Shown here: one piece after another, positions 1 to 5,039 of the stretch
Position numbering within the stretch: position 1 is the first letter of the stretch
Layout of the letters: the number at the start of each line of letters is the position of its first letter
Origin: Caldifarciminota bacterium
GTDB taxonomy: Bacteria; Hydrothermota; Hydrothermia; S141-80
Direction of reading: 5' to 3'
Length of the DNA: 5,039 nt
Assembly (NCBI GenBank): GCA_015490255.1
Contig: WFYF01000161.1
Location: forward strand, 1 to 5,039
Program-made: the position numbers and the translations under genes
Notes under the pieces: model-generated
The model's database searches: none
The model's input: only the letters and a program-made list of their open reading frames with translations
What the model was told of the DNA's origin: nothing

Positions 1-450
1 AAAAGCCGGTATGGCAAGATCATCATCATGACCGACGCCGACGTGGACGGGGCCCACATCCGGACGCTGCTTCTCACCCTCTTCTATCGCTTTCTCCGTC
101 CGCTGGTGGAGCAGGGGCTGGTGTATATCGCCCAGCCGCCCCTCTATCGCATCCAGAAAGGCAAAAAGGTGTTCTATGCCTATTCCGACGAAGAGCGGGA
201 TCAGATTCTTCAGGAACTCGGGGGGGAAAAGGGGGTGCACATCCAGCGTTACAAGGGTCTCGGGGAGATGAATCCCGAGCAGCTGTGGGAGACCACCATG
301 AACCCCGAGACCCGGGTGCTCCGGCGGGTCACGGTGGAGGACGCGGCCGAGGCGGACCGCCTGTTCTCCATCCTGATGGGAGAGAAGGTGGAACCCCGCC
401 GGGCCTTCATTGAGCAACACGCGAAAGAAGTGCAGGAACTGGACATCTGA
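1..450 (+). CDS. gyrB: DNA gyrase subunit B, C-terminal part (partial at left edge)
   Basis: GyrB is the ATPase subunit of DNA gyrase, which introduces negative supercoils in the cytoplasm together with GyrA. The reading frame is open from base 1, so the first ATG (base 28) is internal and not the start; 149 residues are visible. They begin in the TOPRIM domain with TDADVDGAH. Fragment residues D12, D14 and D16 match the Mg-binding aspartates of E. coli GyrB (D498, D500, D502). The hallmark [20 protein letters not shown] follows, then the usual tail with VEPRRAFIE and the ending LDI. The ATPase domain, the transducer domain and the catalytic glutamate of TOPRIM lie upstream, outside the window. 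The large insert that E. coli carries before QRYKGLGEM is absent, as in most other bacteria. ParE is the alternative, but the motif wording and the LDI end favour GyrB. The stop is 16 bases before E1 alpha. Confidence 0.95.
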   Translation, partial: KSRYGKIIIMTDADVDGAHIRTLLLTLFYRFLRPLVEQGLVYIAQPPLYRIQKGKKVFYAYSDEERDQILQELGGEKGVHIQRYKGLGEMNPEQLWETTMNPETRVLRRVTVEDAAEADRLFSILMGEKVEPRRAFIEQHAKEVQELDI

Positions 451-455
451 AACCA

Positions 456-464
456 GGGAGGTGG
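456..464 (+). promoter_or_regulatory. Ribosome binding site of E1 alpha
   Basis: GGGAGGTGG lies in the 16-base gap after the gyrB stop, with the core GGAGGT at 457-462 ending four bases before the ATG at 467. It decides the start of E1 alpha. The frame is open further upstream to an ATG at 410, but that one lies inside gyrB, lacks a comparable site, and would add 19 residues unlike the family. Confidence 0.8.
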
Positions 465-466
465 GG

Positions 467-1663
467 ATGAGTCCCAGGAAAACCCGTTCCAGGAAAGTCG
501 CTGTGGGCAAAGAGGTCCTGAAAAAAGCCCTGGACCTCACGCCCTTCACGGATGAACCCCTGCGGTTCATAGACGAGGACGGCCATCCCGTGGCCGACTT
601 CTCCCTTGAGGATGTGGGGCTGGATGCGGCCATGGCCGTCCGGATCTATGAGGATATGGTCCTCACCCGGGAGATTGACCGGATGGCCTGGGTGCTGGTC
701 CGGCAGGGCAAGGCCTTCTTCCACATTTCCACAACCGGTCACGAGGGCACCTTTGTCCCCCAGCTCCACACCCTCACCGAAGAGGACTGGGTGGCGCCCT
801 TCTACCGGTTGCCGGCCTCCCTCCATGTCCGGGGGATCAAGGTGGAAGAAATCTTCGCCCAGTATATGGGCACCCGGCTGGACCCCCTGAAGGGCCGGCA
901 GATGCCGGGCCATCTGGGGCACCCGGACCACAAGCTCTTCGCCCACGGAAGCGGCGTGGGATCCCAGTTCGCCGTGGCCATCGGGATCGCCCGGGCCCTG
1001 CAATATCGCGGGAAGGGCATGTGCATCGCCTATGGCGGGGATGGGGCCACCTCGGAAGGACATTTCCACTCCCTGATGAACTTTGCGGGGGTGTATAACC
1101 TTCCGGTGGTGGTCACGGTGGTGAACAACCAGTATGCCATCTCTGTGCCCCGGAGCCGTCAGACCGCCTCAAAAACCATCGCCATCAAGGCCATGGCCTA
1201 TGGCTTTGATGGCTTCCTCCTGGACGGCAACGATCCCATCGTGATGTATTACGCCACGAAGAAACTCGCTGAAAAGGCCCGTTCCGGCGAAGGCCCGTCT
1301 CTCATTGAAGCCCTCACCTATCGGCTGGATCCCCACTCCTCGGCGGACGACGACAAGCGGTATCGCACAGAAGAAGAGGTGAAATACTGGTGGGAGCACG
1401 ACACGCTGAAACGGATGCGCACCTTCCTGGAGGATATGGGACTGTGGGACCAGGATCGGGAAGAGGCCCTGCGGGAGCGGGTGAAAGCCCAGATTGAGGA
1501 AGCCCTCAACCGGGCAGAAGAGGCCGGTCTGCCCGACTGGGAGGAGCTCTTCCACGACGTGTATGCCGGAGAAACCCCCTGGCACCTCCTTGAAGAAAAG
1601 CACCTGCTTGCCGAAGAACTCAAAGAGCGTCCTCTCCACAACCCCCTCAAAGGAGGTCACTGA
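467..1663 (+). CDS. bkdAA: Branched-chain 2-oxoacid dehydrogenase E1 component, alpha subunit
   Basis: With E1 beta it forms the thiamine diphosphate-dependent decarboxylase of a 2-oxoacid dehydrogenase complex in the cytoplasm, transferring the acyl group to lipoyl-E2. The protein has 398 residues, the usual length. After a basic N-terminal stretch (about residues 1-20) the dehydrogenase E1 domain covers most of the chain. The cofactor motif is present: GGDGATSEG at 190-198 and NNQYAIS at 220-226. Y113-R114 fits the conserved tyrosine-arginine pair that contacts the diphosphate. The loop YRLDPHSSADDD at 285-296 holds conserved H290. In mammals this loop carries the regulatory phosphoserine. 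The HSSADDD wording resembles branched-chain (Bkd) enzymes more than classical pyruvate dehydrogenase, and the C-terminal segment with PWHLL resembles Thermus E1 alpha. Both comparisons are from memory. The next two genes encode its partners. Pyruvate or acetoin dehydrogenase remains possible, since substrate preference cannot be proved from motifs. Confidence 0.93.
   Translation: MSPRKTRSRKVAVGKEVLKKALDLTPFTDEPLRFIDEDGHPVADFSLEDVGLDAAMAVRIYEDMVLTREIDRMAWVLVRQGKAFFHISTTGHEGTFVPQLHTLTEEDWVAPFYRLPASLHVRGIKVEEIFAQYMGTRLDPLKGRQMPGHLGHPDHKLFAHGSGVGSQFAVAIGIARALQYRGKGMCIAYGGDGATSEGHFHSLMNFAGVYNLPVVVTVVNNQYAISVPRSRQTASKTIAIKAMAYGFDGFLLDGNDPIVMYYATKKLAEKARSGEGPSLIEALTYRLDPHSSADDDKRYRTEEEVKYWWEHDTLKRMRTFLEDMGLWDQDREEALRERVKAQIEEALNRAEEAGLPDWEELFHDVYAGETPWHLLEEKHLLAEELKERPLHNPLKGGH
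1649..1657 (+). promoter_or_regulatory. Ribosome binding site of E1 beta, inside the end of E1 alpha
   Basis: AAAGGAGGT is a nearly perfect complement of the 3' end of 16S rRNA and lies seven bases before the ATG at 1665. It sits inside the last codons of E1 alpha, whose stop (1661-1663) is one base before that ATG. This suggests translational coupling that would keep the two subunits equal. It also favours the ATG at 1665 over the one at 1674, which is too far from the site. Confidence 0.85.
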
Positions 1664-1664
1664 G

Positions 1665-2642
1665 ATGCCGACCATGACCCTGGCCCAGGCCCTCCGGAAT
1701 GCCCTGGATATCGCCCTTGAAAGAGACGACCGTGTGATGATTTTTGGTGAGGATGTCGGGAAGCGGGGCGGTGTGTTCACGATCACCGAAGGCCTTCAGG
1801 AAAAATATGGGGAAATGCGGGTGTTTGACACCCCCCTGGACGAGCTCGGCATCCTCGGCATGGGCGTGGGACTGGCCGCGGCGGGCATGCGCCCCGTGGC
1901 CGAAATCCAGTTCATTGACTATATCTGGCCGGGTTTTGATGCCCTTTACTCCGAAGCGGCCAAACTCCGGTTTCGCTCGGGCGGACGGTTTGCCGTCCCG
2001 CTCGTGGTGCGCTCCCCTTACGGCGGCCGGGTGAAGGGAGGGCTGTATCACTCCCAGAGCCCCGAGACCCTGTTTGTGCACACCGCCGGCCTCAAGGTGG
2101 TGATCCCCTCCAACCCTTACGACGCCAAGGGGCTGCTCCTTGCCGCCATCGCCGACGACAACCCCGTGGTCTTCCTGGAGCACAAGCGGATGTATTTCAT
2201 GAGCAAGGGAGAGGTGCCGGAAGGCTATTACGAGGAGCCCATCGGGAAGGCGAAGGTGGTCCGGGAAGGTTCGGACGTGACCCTGATCGCCTATGGCATG
2301 ATGGTGCTGGACAGCCTGGAAGCGGCGAAAACCCTGGAGAAAGAGGGGATCTCCGTGGAGGTGATTGATCTTCGGAGTCTGATGCCCTTTGACGGCGAGG
2401 CCATCCTGAACTCCGTGGCGAAAACCGGACATCTGGTGACGGTCCACGAGGCGCCCCGGACCCTCGGATTTGCCGCTGAAGTGGCCGCCTTTGTGGCGGA
2501 GCGGGCCATTGAATATCTGGATGGCCCCATCGTGCGGGTGACGGGCTGGGACATGCCCTTTCCCTATATTCTGGAGGATGCCTATATGCCCAACCCCGTC
2601 CGGATCGTCCGGGGCGTGAAGAAGGCCCTCAACCTGCTCTGA
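1665..2642 (+). CDS. bkdAB: Branched-chain 2-oxoacid dehydrogenase E1 component, beta subunit
   Basis: This is the second subunit of the E1 heterotetramer. It supplies the half of the active site that binds the pyrimidine ring of thiamine diphosphate. The product has 325 residues, the usual length. The N-terminal pyrimidine-binding domain carries FGEDVGKRGGVF near residues 26-37. TPLDELGILG follows, with E60 in the place of the glutamate that activates the cofactor. H129 in HSQSPE matches the conserved active-site histidine. The C-terminal transketolase-type domain starts at roughly residue 200 and includes VEVIDLRSLMPFD and a VTGWDMPFPY segment. The wording GEDVGKRGGVF, AEIQFIDYIWPGFD and HTAGLKVV recalls Thermus and other Bkd beta subunits. 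The frame is open upstream to 1494, but that part overlaps E1 alpha in another frame and is not family-like. No key residue appears to be missing. Substrate class is inferred together with E1 alpha. Confidence 0.95.
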   Translation: MPTMTLAQALRNALDIALERDDRVMIFGEDVGKRGGVFTITEGLQEKYGEMRVFDTPLDELGILGMGVGLAAAGMRPVAEIQFIDYIWPGFDALYSEAAKLRFRSGGRFAVPLVVRSPYGGRVKGGLYHSQSPETLFVHTAGLKVVIPSNPYDAKGLLLAAIADDNPVVFLEHKRMYFMSKGEVPEGYYEEPIGKAKVVREGSDVTLIAYGMMVLDSLEAAKTLEKEGISVEVIDLRSLMPFDGEAILNSVAKTGHLVTVHEAPRTLGFAAEVAAFVAERAIEYLDGPIVRVTGWDMPFPYILEDAYMPNPVRIVRGVKKALNLL

Positions 2643-2649
2643 GGAGGGG
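2641..2649 (+). promoter_or_regulatory. Ribosome binding site of E2, overlapping the E1 beta stop
   Basis: GAGGAGGGG begins within the TGA stop of E1 beta (2640-2642) and ends three bases before the ATG at 2653; the GGAGG core is five or more bases away. Ribosomes finishing E1 beta would stop on top of this site, which suggests coupled translation of the third operon gene. Confidence 0.75.
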
Positions 2650-2652
2650 ATC

Positions 2653-3972
2653 ATGGCCAAGGTGCTTCGGATGCCCGAGGTTGCCGAAAGCGTGGTGGAA
2701 GGAGAAATCACCCGCTGGATCAAGAAAGAGGGAGAGACGGTCGCCAAGAACGAGCCCATTGTGGAGGTGATGACCGAAAAGGTCACGGTGGAGATTCCTT
2801 CTCCCTATGAGGGGGTGGTGGCCCGTCTTCTGGCGAAGGAAGGGGATGTGGTGCCCGTGCACAAACCCATCGCCGTGATCGCCGAGCCGGGCGAGGATCC
2901 GGCCTCCATTGACTTTGCCGCCCTTCTGGGTGAGGAAGCCCCCGAAGCAGAAGAGGTTTCAGAAGCACCGCCGGAAGAAGCCCCACCCGCCCATATGCAC
3001 GAGGCGGTGGCCCGTGAGGCGGAACGCGCGGCCGAACCGGCCCGGATGGAAGGGGGAGAGCTGAAGCCCCCGCGGATTCCCGGGAAGGTTCTGGCCACGC
3101 CCGCAGCCCGGAAAGCCGCCCGGGAGCTGGGGGTGGATCTTGCGGAGGTGCCCACCGCTTCTCCCGTGGGGCGGATCACCAAAGCGGACGTGCTGGCCTA
3201 TGCCGAAACCCGGAAGGAGGCCGCACCGGCACCCGCGCCGGCCGGAGCCCCTGCACCGATCACAGCCGAAGAGGCCGAACGGGTTCCCTTCCGGGGGCTG
3301 CGGCGGGAGATCGCCCGGCGTCTGCGGGAGTCCAAGGACCGCGCGGTCCACACCCTCCACGTGGACGAGGCGGACATGACGGAGCTCGTCCGCCTGCGGG
3401 CCCGTCTCAAACAGCACGCCGAGGCAGAGGGGGTGAAACTCACCTTCCTCCCCTTCGTGATCAAGGCGGTGGTGGCCGCCCTGCGCAAGCACCCTTACTT
3501 CAACGCCACGGTGGATGACGAGAAGGGCGAAATCGTGCTTCACAGGACCTATAACATCGGGATCGCGGTGGCCACGGATCAGGGACTGGTGGTGCCGGTG
3601 ATCCACCGGGCGGAGAGCAAGTCCCTTCTGGAGCTGGCCCGGGAGATTCAGGACAAGGCGGATCGGGCCCGGCGGGGCGAGCTCACCATGGAGGACGTTT
3701 CGGGCGGCACCTTCTCCATCACCAATATCGGTTCCATCGGGGGCCTCTTCTCCTTCCCGGTGATCAACTATCCCCAGGTGGCCATCCTGGGTCTCCACAG
3801 CATCAAAAAGCGCCCGGTGGTGATGGAGAACGGAGACGTGGTCGTGCGGGATATGGTGTATCTTTCCCTGGCCTTTGACCACCGGGTGGCGGACGGAGCC
3901 CAGGCCGCCCTGTTCACCCGGGAGGTGATCCGCCTGCTGGAAAATCCGGACGGGTTGATTCTGGCGCTGTGA
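2653..3972 (+). CDS. bkdB: Dihydrolipoamide acyltransferase E2 of the branched-chain 2-oxoacid dehydrogenase complex
   Basis: E2 is the structural core of the complex and transfers the acyl group from its lipoyl arm to CoA. The 439 residues show the standard order. One lipoyl domain (about 1-78) has K43 in MTEKVT as the lipoylated lysine. An acidic Ala/Pro/Glu-rich linker follows (about 82-136). The peripheral subunit-binding domain spans about 146-182, with TPAARKAARELGVDL and GRITKADV. An Ala-Pro hinge lies at about 190-202, and the CoA acyltransferase domain runs from about 211 to the end. The catalytic motif is complete: DHRVADG with H410 and D414. SITNIGSIGG (355-364) is also typical. 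A single lipoyl domain and the EVMTEKVTVEIPSP wording suit a branched-chain E2. A pyruvate or 2-oxoglutarate E2 is less likely because E1 is a two-subunit enzyme with a Bkd-like loop. In the subunit-binding domain, the usual GTGPGGR segment reads TASPVGR (168-174). The gene ends its transcription unit: a hairpin terminator follows at once. Confidence 0.94.
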   Translation: MAKVLRMPEVAESVVEGEITRWIKKEGETVAKNEPIVEVMTEKVTVEIPSPYEGVVARLLAKEGDVVPVHKPIAVIAEPGEDPASIDFAALLGEEAPEAEEVSEAPPEEAPPAHMHEAVAREAERAAEPARMEGGELKPPRIPGKVLATPAARKAARELGVDLAEVPTASPVGRITKADVLAYAETRKEAAPAPAPAGAPAPITAEEAERVPFRGLRREIARRLRESKDRAVHTLHVDEADMTELVRLRARLKQHAEAEGVKLTFLPFVIKAVVAALRKHPYFNATVDDEKGEIVLHRTYNIGIAVATDQGLVVPVIHRAESKSLLELAREIQDKADRARRGELTMEDVSGGTFSITNIGSIGGLFSFPVINYPQVAILGLHSIKKRPVVMENGDVVVRDMVYLSLAFDHRVADGAQAALFTREVIRLLENPDGLILAL

Positions 3973-3974
3973 GG

Positions 3975-4009
3975 GGTGCGGCGCCTCCTTCCGGAGGCGC
4001 CGCACCTTT
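3975..4009 (+). terminator. Hairpin terminator after the bkd operon
   Basis: A perfect inverted repeat forms a 14-base-pair stem (3975-3988 with 3993-4006) around the loop TTCC. The left arm reads GGTGCGGCGCCTCC. It starts three bases after the E2 stop. Only TTT, then CATT, follows, so the U tract is weak. The stem is very GC-rich and could still stop polymerase or protect the 3' end of the mRNA. On the opposite strand no T run follows the stem, so it works in the + direction if at all. Confidence 0.75.
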
Positions 4010-4011
4010 CA

Positions 4012-4040
4012 TTGACCATGCCATGAAGGCTCTTTATACT
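4012..4040 (+). promoter_or_regulatory. Sigma-70 type promoter of the polyprenyl synthase gene
   Basis: TTGACC (4012-4017) and TATACT (4035-4040) each differ from the housekeeping consensus by one base and are separated by exactly 17 bases. Transcription would start near 4046-4048, giving a leader of about 20 bases that contains the ribosome binding site. The promoter begins six bases after the terminator stem, so it starts a new unit directly behind the bkd operon. No obvious operator repeat is visible, which suggests constitutive expression. Confidence 0.75.
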
Positions 4041-4057
4041 ATACCGAAACCCGAACC

Positions 4058-4065
4058 AGGAAGGA
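4058..4065 (+). promoter_or_regulatory. Ribosome binding site of the polyprenyl synthase
   Basis: AGGAAGGA lies three bases before the ATG at 4069; its first AGGA is seven bases away, the more usual distance. It supports this ATG, and the protein from there has a family-like N-terminus. Confidence 0.65.
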
Positions 4066-4068
4066 CGA

Positions 4069-5007
4069 ATGTTTGAAGCGCTCCGCGAGGTTTATGCCCC
4101 CATCCAGGGGGCTCTTGAAGAGGTCAACCGGGCCATCGTGAGGATTGTGGATTCCCCCTTCCCCATCCCGCTGGAGCCTTTTTTTCAGGGAGGGAAGCGT
4201 CTCCGTCCGGCGGCGGTGCTGTTTGCCGCCCGGGCCCGGGGGCCGGAGGACCGCCGGGCGGTGCAGGCGGCGGCGGTGGTGGAGCTGGTTCACGCCTCCT
4301 CGCTGATCCACGACGACATTGTGGATCAGGCCATTCTCCGACGGGAGGTGGAGGCTCTGAATTATGCCCATGGAGAAAGCGTGGCGGTGCTCGCGGGGGA
4401 CTATGTGTTTGTTCGGGCCCTGCGTGGGGCCTATGGCCTGGGGATTCCCCCCATCGTGGAAGAGCTCCTCATTGTGGTCCAGGACATGGTGGTGGGGGAA
4501 TTCTGGGAGGAGATGGCCACCCGGGACCAGAACTTTTCCACCGACATGTATCATCGCATTATCGGCAAGAAAACCGCTTCACTGTTTGCCGGTGCCCTGA
4601 AGATCGGGGGCCTGGTGCGGGGGGCAACTCCCGAAGAGCTGGATCTGCTGTTCCGGACCGGCTATGCGTATGGGATGGCTTTCCAGATCCTGGACGACTG
4701 TGTGGACCTTTTTGACGAAACGGATGGCGACGCTAAAAAAGGGCGCTGGAGCCTTCCCGCCCTCTATCTTCAGGAGCGGGGAAAGGTGGATCTGACCCGT
4801 CCCGGGATGAGCCTGGGCGAACTCCGGGAACTCACCCTGAAAGAGGGGGGGTTCCAGCACACCCTGGGCGTGGCTGCCCGCTTTGCGGAGGAGGCCCGAA
4901 CGCTCGCCGGGGGGCTTCCCGCCGAAACCCGGGAGGGCATCCAGCGGTTTCTCCGGACGCTGGATATCCTCTCGGACCACGTCCAGACCATCCTCACGCC
5001 CGGGTGA
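4069..5007 (+). CDS. Polyprenyl diphosphate synthase (trans-isoprenyl type, probably medium or long chain)
   Basis: The enzyme adds isopentenyl diphosphate units to an allylic diphosphate, giving the chain of respiratory quinones or other prenyl products. The 312 residues are slightly shorter than the usual 320-330. Diagnostic motifs appear in order: GGKRLRP at 41-47 binds diphosphate, HASSLIHDDIVD holds the first aspartate-rich motif DDIVD (82-86), IIGKKTASLF supplies the conserved lysine, and FQILDDCVD holds the second motif DDCVD (209-213). The first motif has no two-residue insertion. Small serines (S77, S78) lie at the fifth and fourth positions before it, where short-chain enzymes often carry aromatics. 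Both facts suggest a longer product, by inference. Two segments are unusual. The common RRGxPT after the first motif reads RREVEAL (91-97), and the GK-TLP stretch after the second reads GRWSLP. Product length and quinone type cannot be read from the sequence. The gene has its own promoter. Confidence 0.93.
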   Translation: MFEALREVYAPIQGALEEVNRAIVRIVDSPFPIPLEPFFQGGKRLRPAAVLFAARARGPEDRRAVQAAAVVELVHASSLIHDDIVDQAILRREVEALNYAHGESVAVLAGDYVFVRALRGAYGLGIPPIVEELLIVVQDMVVGEFWEEMATRDQNFSTDMYHRIIGKKTASLFAGALKIGGLVRGATPEELDLLFRTGYAYGMAFQILDDCVDLFDETDGDAKKGRWSLPALYLQERGKVDLTRPGMSLGELRELTLKEGGFQHTLGVAARFAEEARTLAGGLPAETREGIQRFLRTLDILSDHVQTILTPG

Positions 5008-5014
5008 GCGCCCC

Positions 5015-5039
5015 ATGGGCGTCTTCCCCTATCTGGTCT
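5015..5039 (+). CDS. Possible start of the next gene (cut by the right edge)
   Basis: An ATG at 5015 begins an open frame reading MGVFPYLV before the window ends. GGTGAG (5003-5008), overlapping the stop of the prenyl synthase, could serve as its ribosome binding site at a good distance. The alternative is a GTG at 5004 overlapping that stop by four bases, which gives VSAPWASS in another frame. Eight residues are too few for recognition. The tight spacing would fit a co-transcribed partner of the prenyl synthase. Confidence 0.35.

Noticed and set aside
407..1069. Open frame of 220 codons on the - strand, opposite E1 alpha
   Set aside because: The + strand has full cofactor motifs and a ribosome binding site. 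The antisense translation shows no recognisable motif.
1647..2786. Open frame of 379 codons on the - strand, opposite E1 beta
   Set aside because: It mirrors E1 beta and runs into E2. Its translation is rich in His, Gly and Pro without any domain pattern, there is no convincing start site, and GC-rich genes commonly give such antisense frames.
3225..3260. Repetitive GC-rich bases in E2 (Ala-Pro coding), as a DNA repeat element
   Set aside because: This is the normal flexible hinge of E2 proteins before the catalytic domain, not a mobile or regulatory repeat.
2959..4005. Open frame of 348 codons on the - strand, opposite E2
   Set aside because: It is the antisense shadow of a clear E2 gene, with low-complexity His/Gly/Pro/Arg composition. 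It would begin inside the terminator hairpin.
4018..4026. Mini-frame ATG CCA TGA before the prenyl synthase, as a leader peptide
   Set aside because: It lies between the -35 and -10 boxes, upstream of the expected transcription start, so it would not be in the main mRNA.
4179..4185. Run of seven T followed by an SD-like GGGAGGG in the prenyl synthase, as a slippage or internal start site
   Set aside because: It encodes Phe-Phe just before the conserved GGKRLRP, no start codon fits behind the SD-like bases, and the frame is intact.
4735..4741. AAAAAAG, resembling a dnaX-type frameshift heptamer, in the prenyl synthase
   Set aside because: The codon boundaries (AAA AAA GGG) are not in the A AAA AAG phase needed for -1 slippage. 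The frame continues normally to a family-like end, and no stimulatory element is obvious.

Overview
This is a densely coding, GC-rich bacterial window with all genes on the + strand. It holds the 3' end of gyrB, three complete genes for a thiamine-dependent branched-chain 2-oxoacid dehydrogenase (E1 alpha, E1 beta, E2), and a complete polyprenyl diphosphate synthase. A few bases of a possible next gene follow. The organism cannot be named from the sequence. From memory of the families, not a search, the E1 subunits resemble those of Thermus-type bacteria and Bacillus-type Bkd enzymes. The C-terminal part of GyrB lacks the large insert found in Enterobacteria. I infer a Gram-positive or deep-branching, possibly thermophilic, bacterium; Thermus relatives, Chloroflexota or Firmicutes are all possible.

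Layout: bases 1-450 are the GyrB C-terminus, open at the left edge. After 16 bases comes E1 alpha (467-1663), then a 1-base gap to E1 beta (1665-2642), then a 10-base gap to E2 (2653-3972). Each of the three has a strong Shine-Dalgarno sequence, and those of E1 beta and E2 lie in or on the end of the preceding gene. This looks like one translationally coupled operon, perhaps read through from gyrB. The 96-base gap at 3973-4068 holds a GC-rich hairpin terminator and then a near-consensus sigma-70 type promoter (TTGACC, 17 bases, TATACT). That promoter starts a second transcription unit with the polyprenyl synthase (4069-5007). No intergenic stretch exceeds 100 bases, and no RNA gene, mobile element or CRISPR array was seen.

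Function: E1 alpha and E1 beta form the thiamine diphosphate-dependent decarboxylase. It transfers the acyl group to the lipoyl lysine of E2, which passes it to CoA. This normally yields the branched acyl-CoAs used in valine, leucine and isoleucine catabolism or as primers for iso/anteiso fatty acids. The fourth component, E3 (dihydrolipoamide dehydrogenase), is not in the window and must be encoded elsewhere. The prenyl synthase probably makes the side chain of a respiratory quinone or another long-chain prenyl product.

I did not find a new biological system here. The points worth a second look are modest: altered conserved segments in the prenyl synthase and in the subunit-binding domain of E2, the gyrB-bkd adjacency, and the compact terminator/promoter junction.
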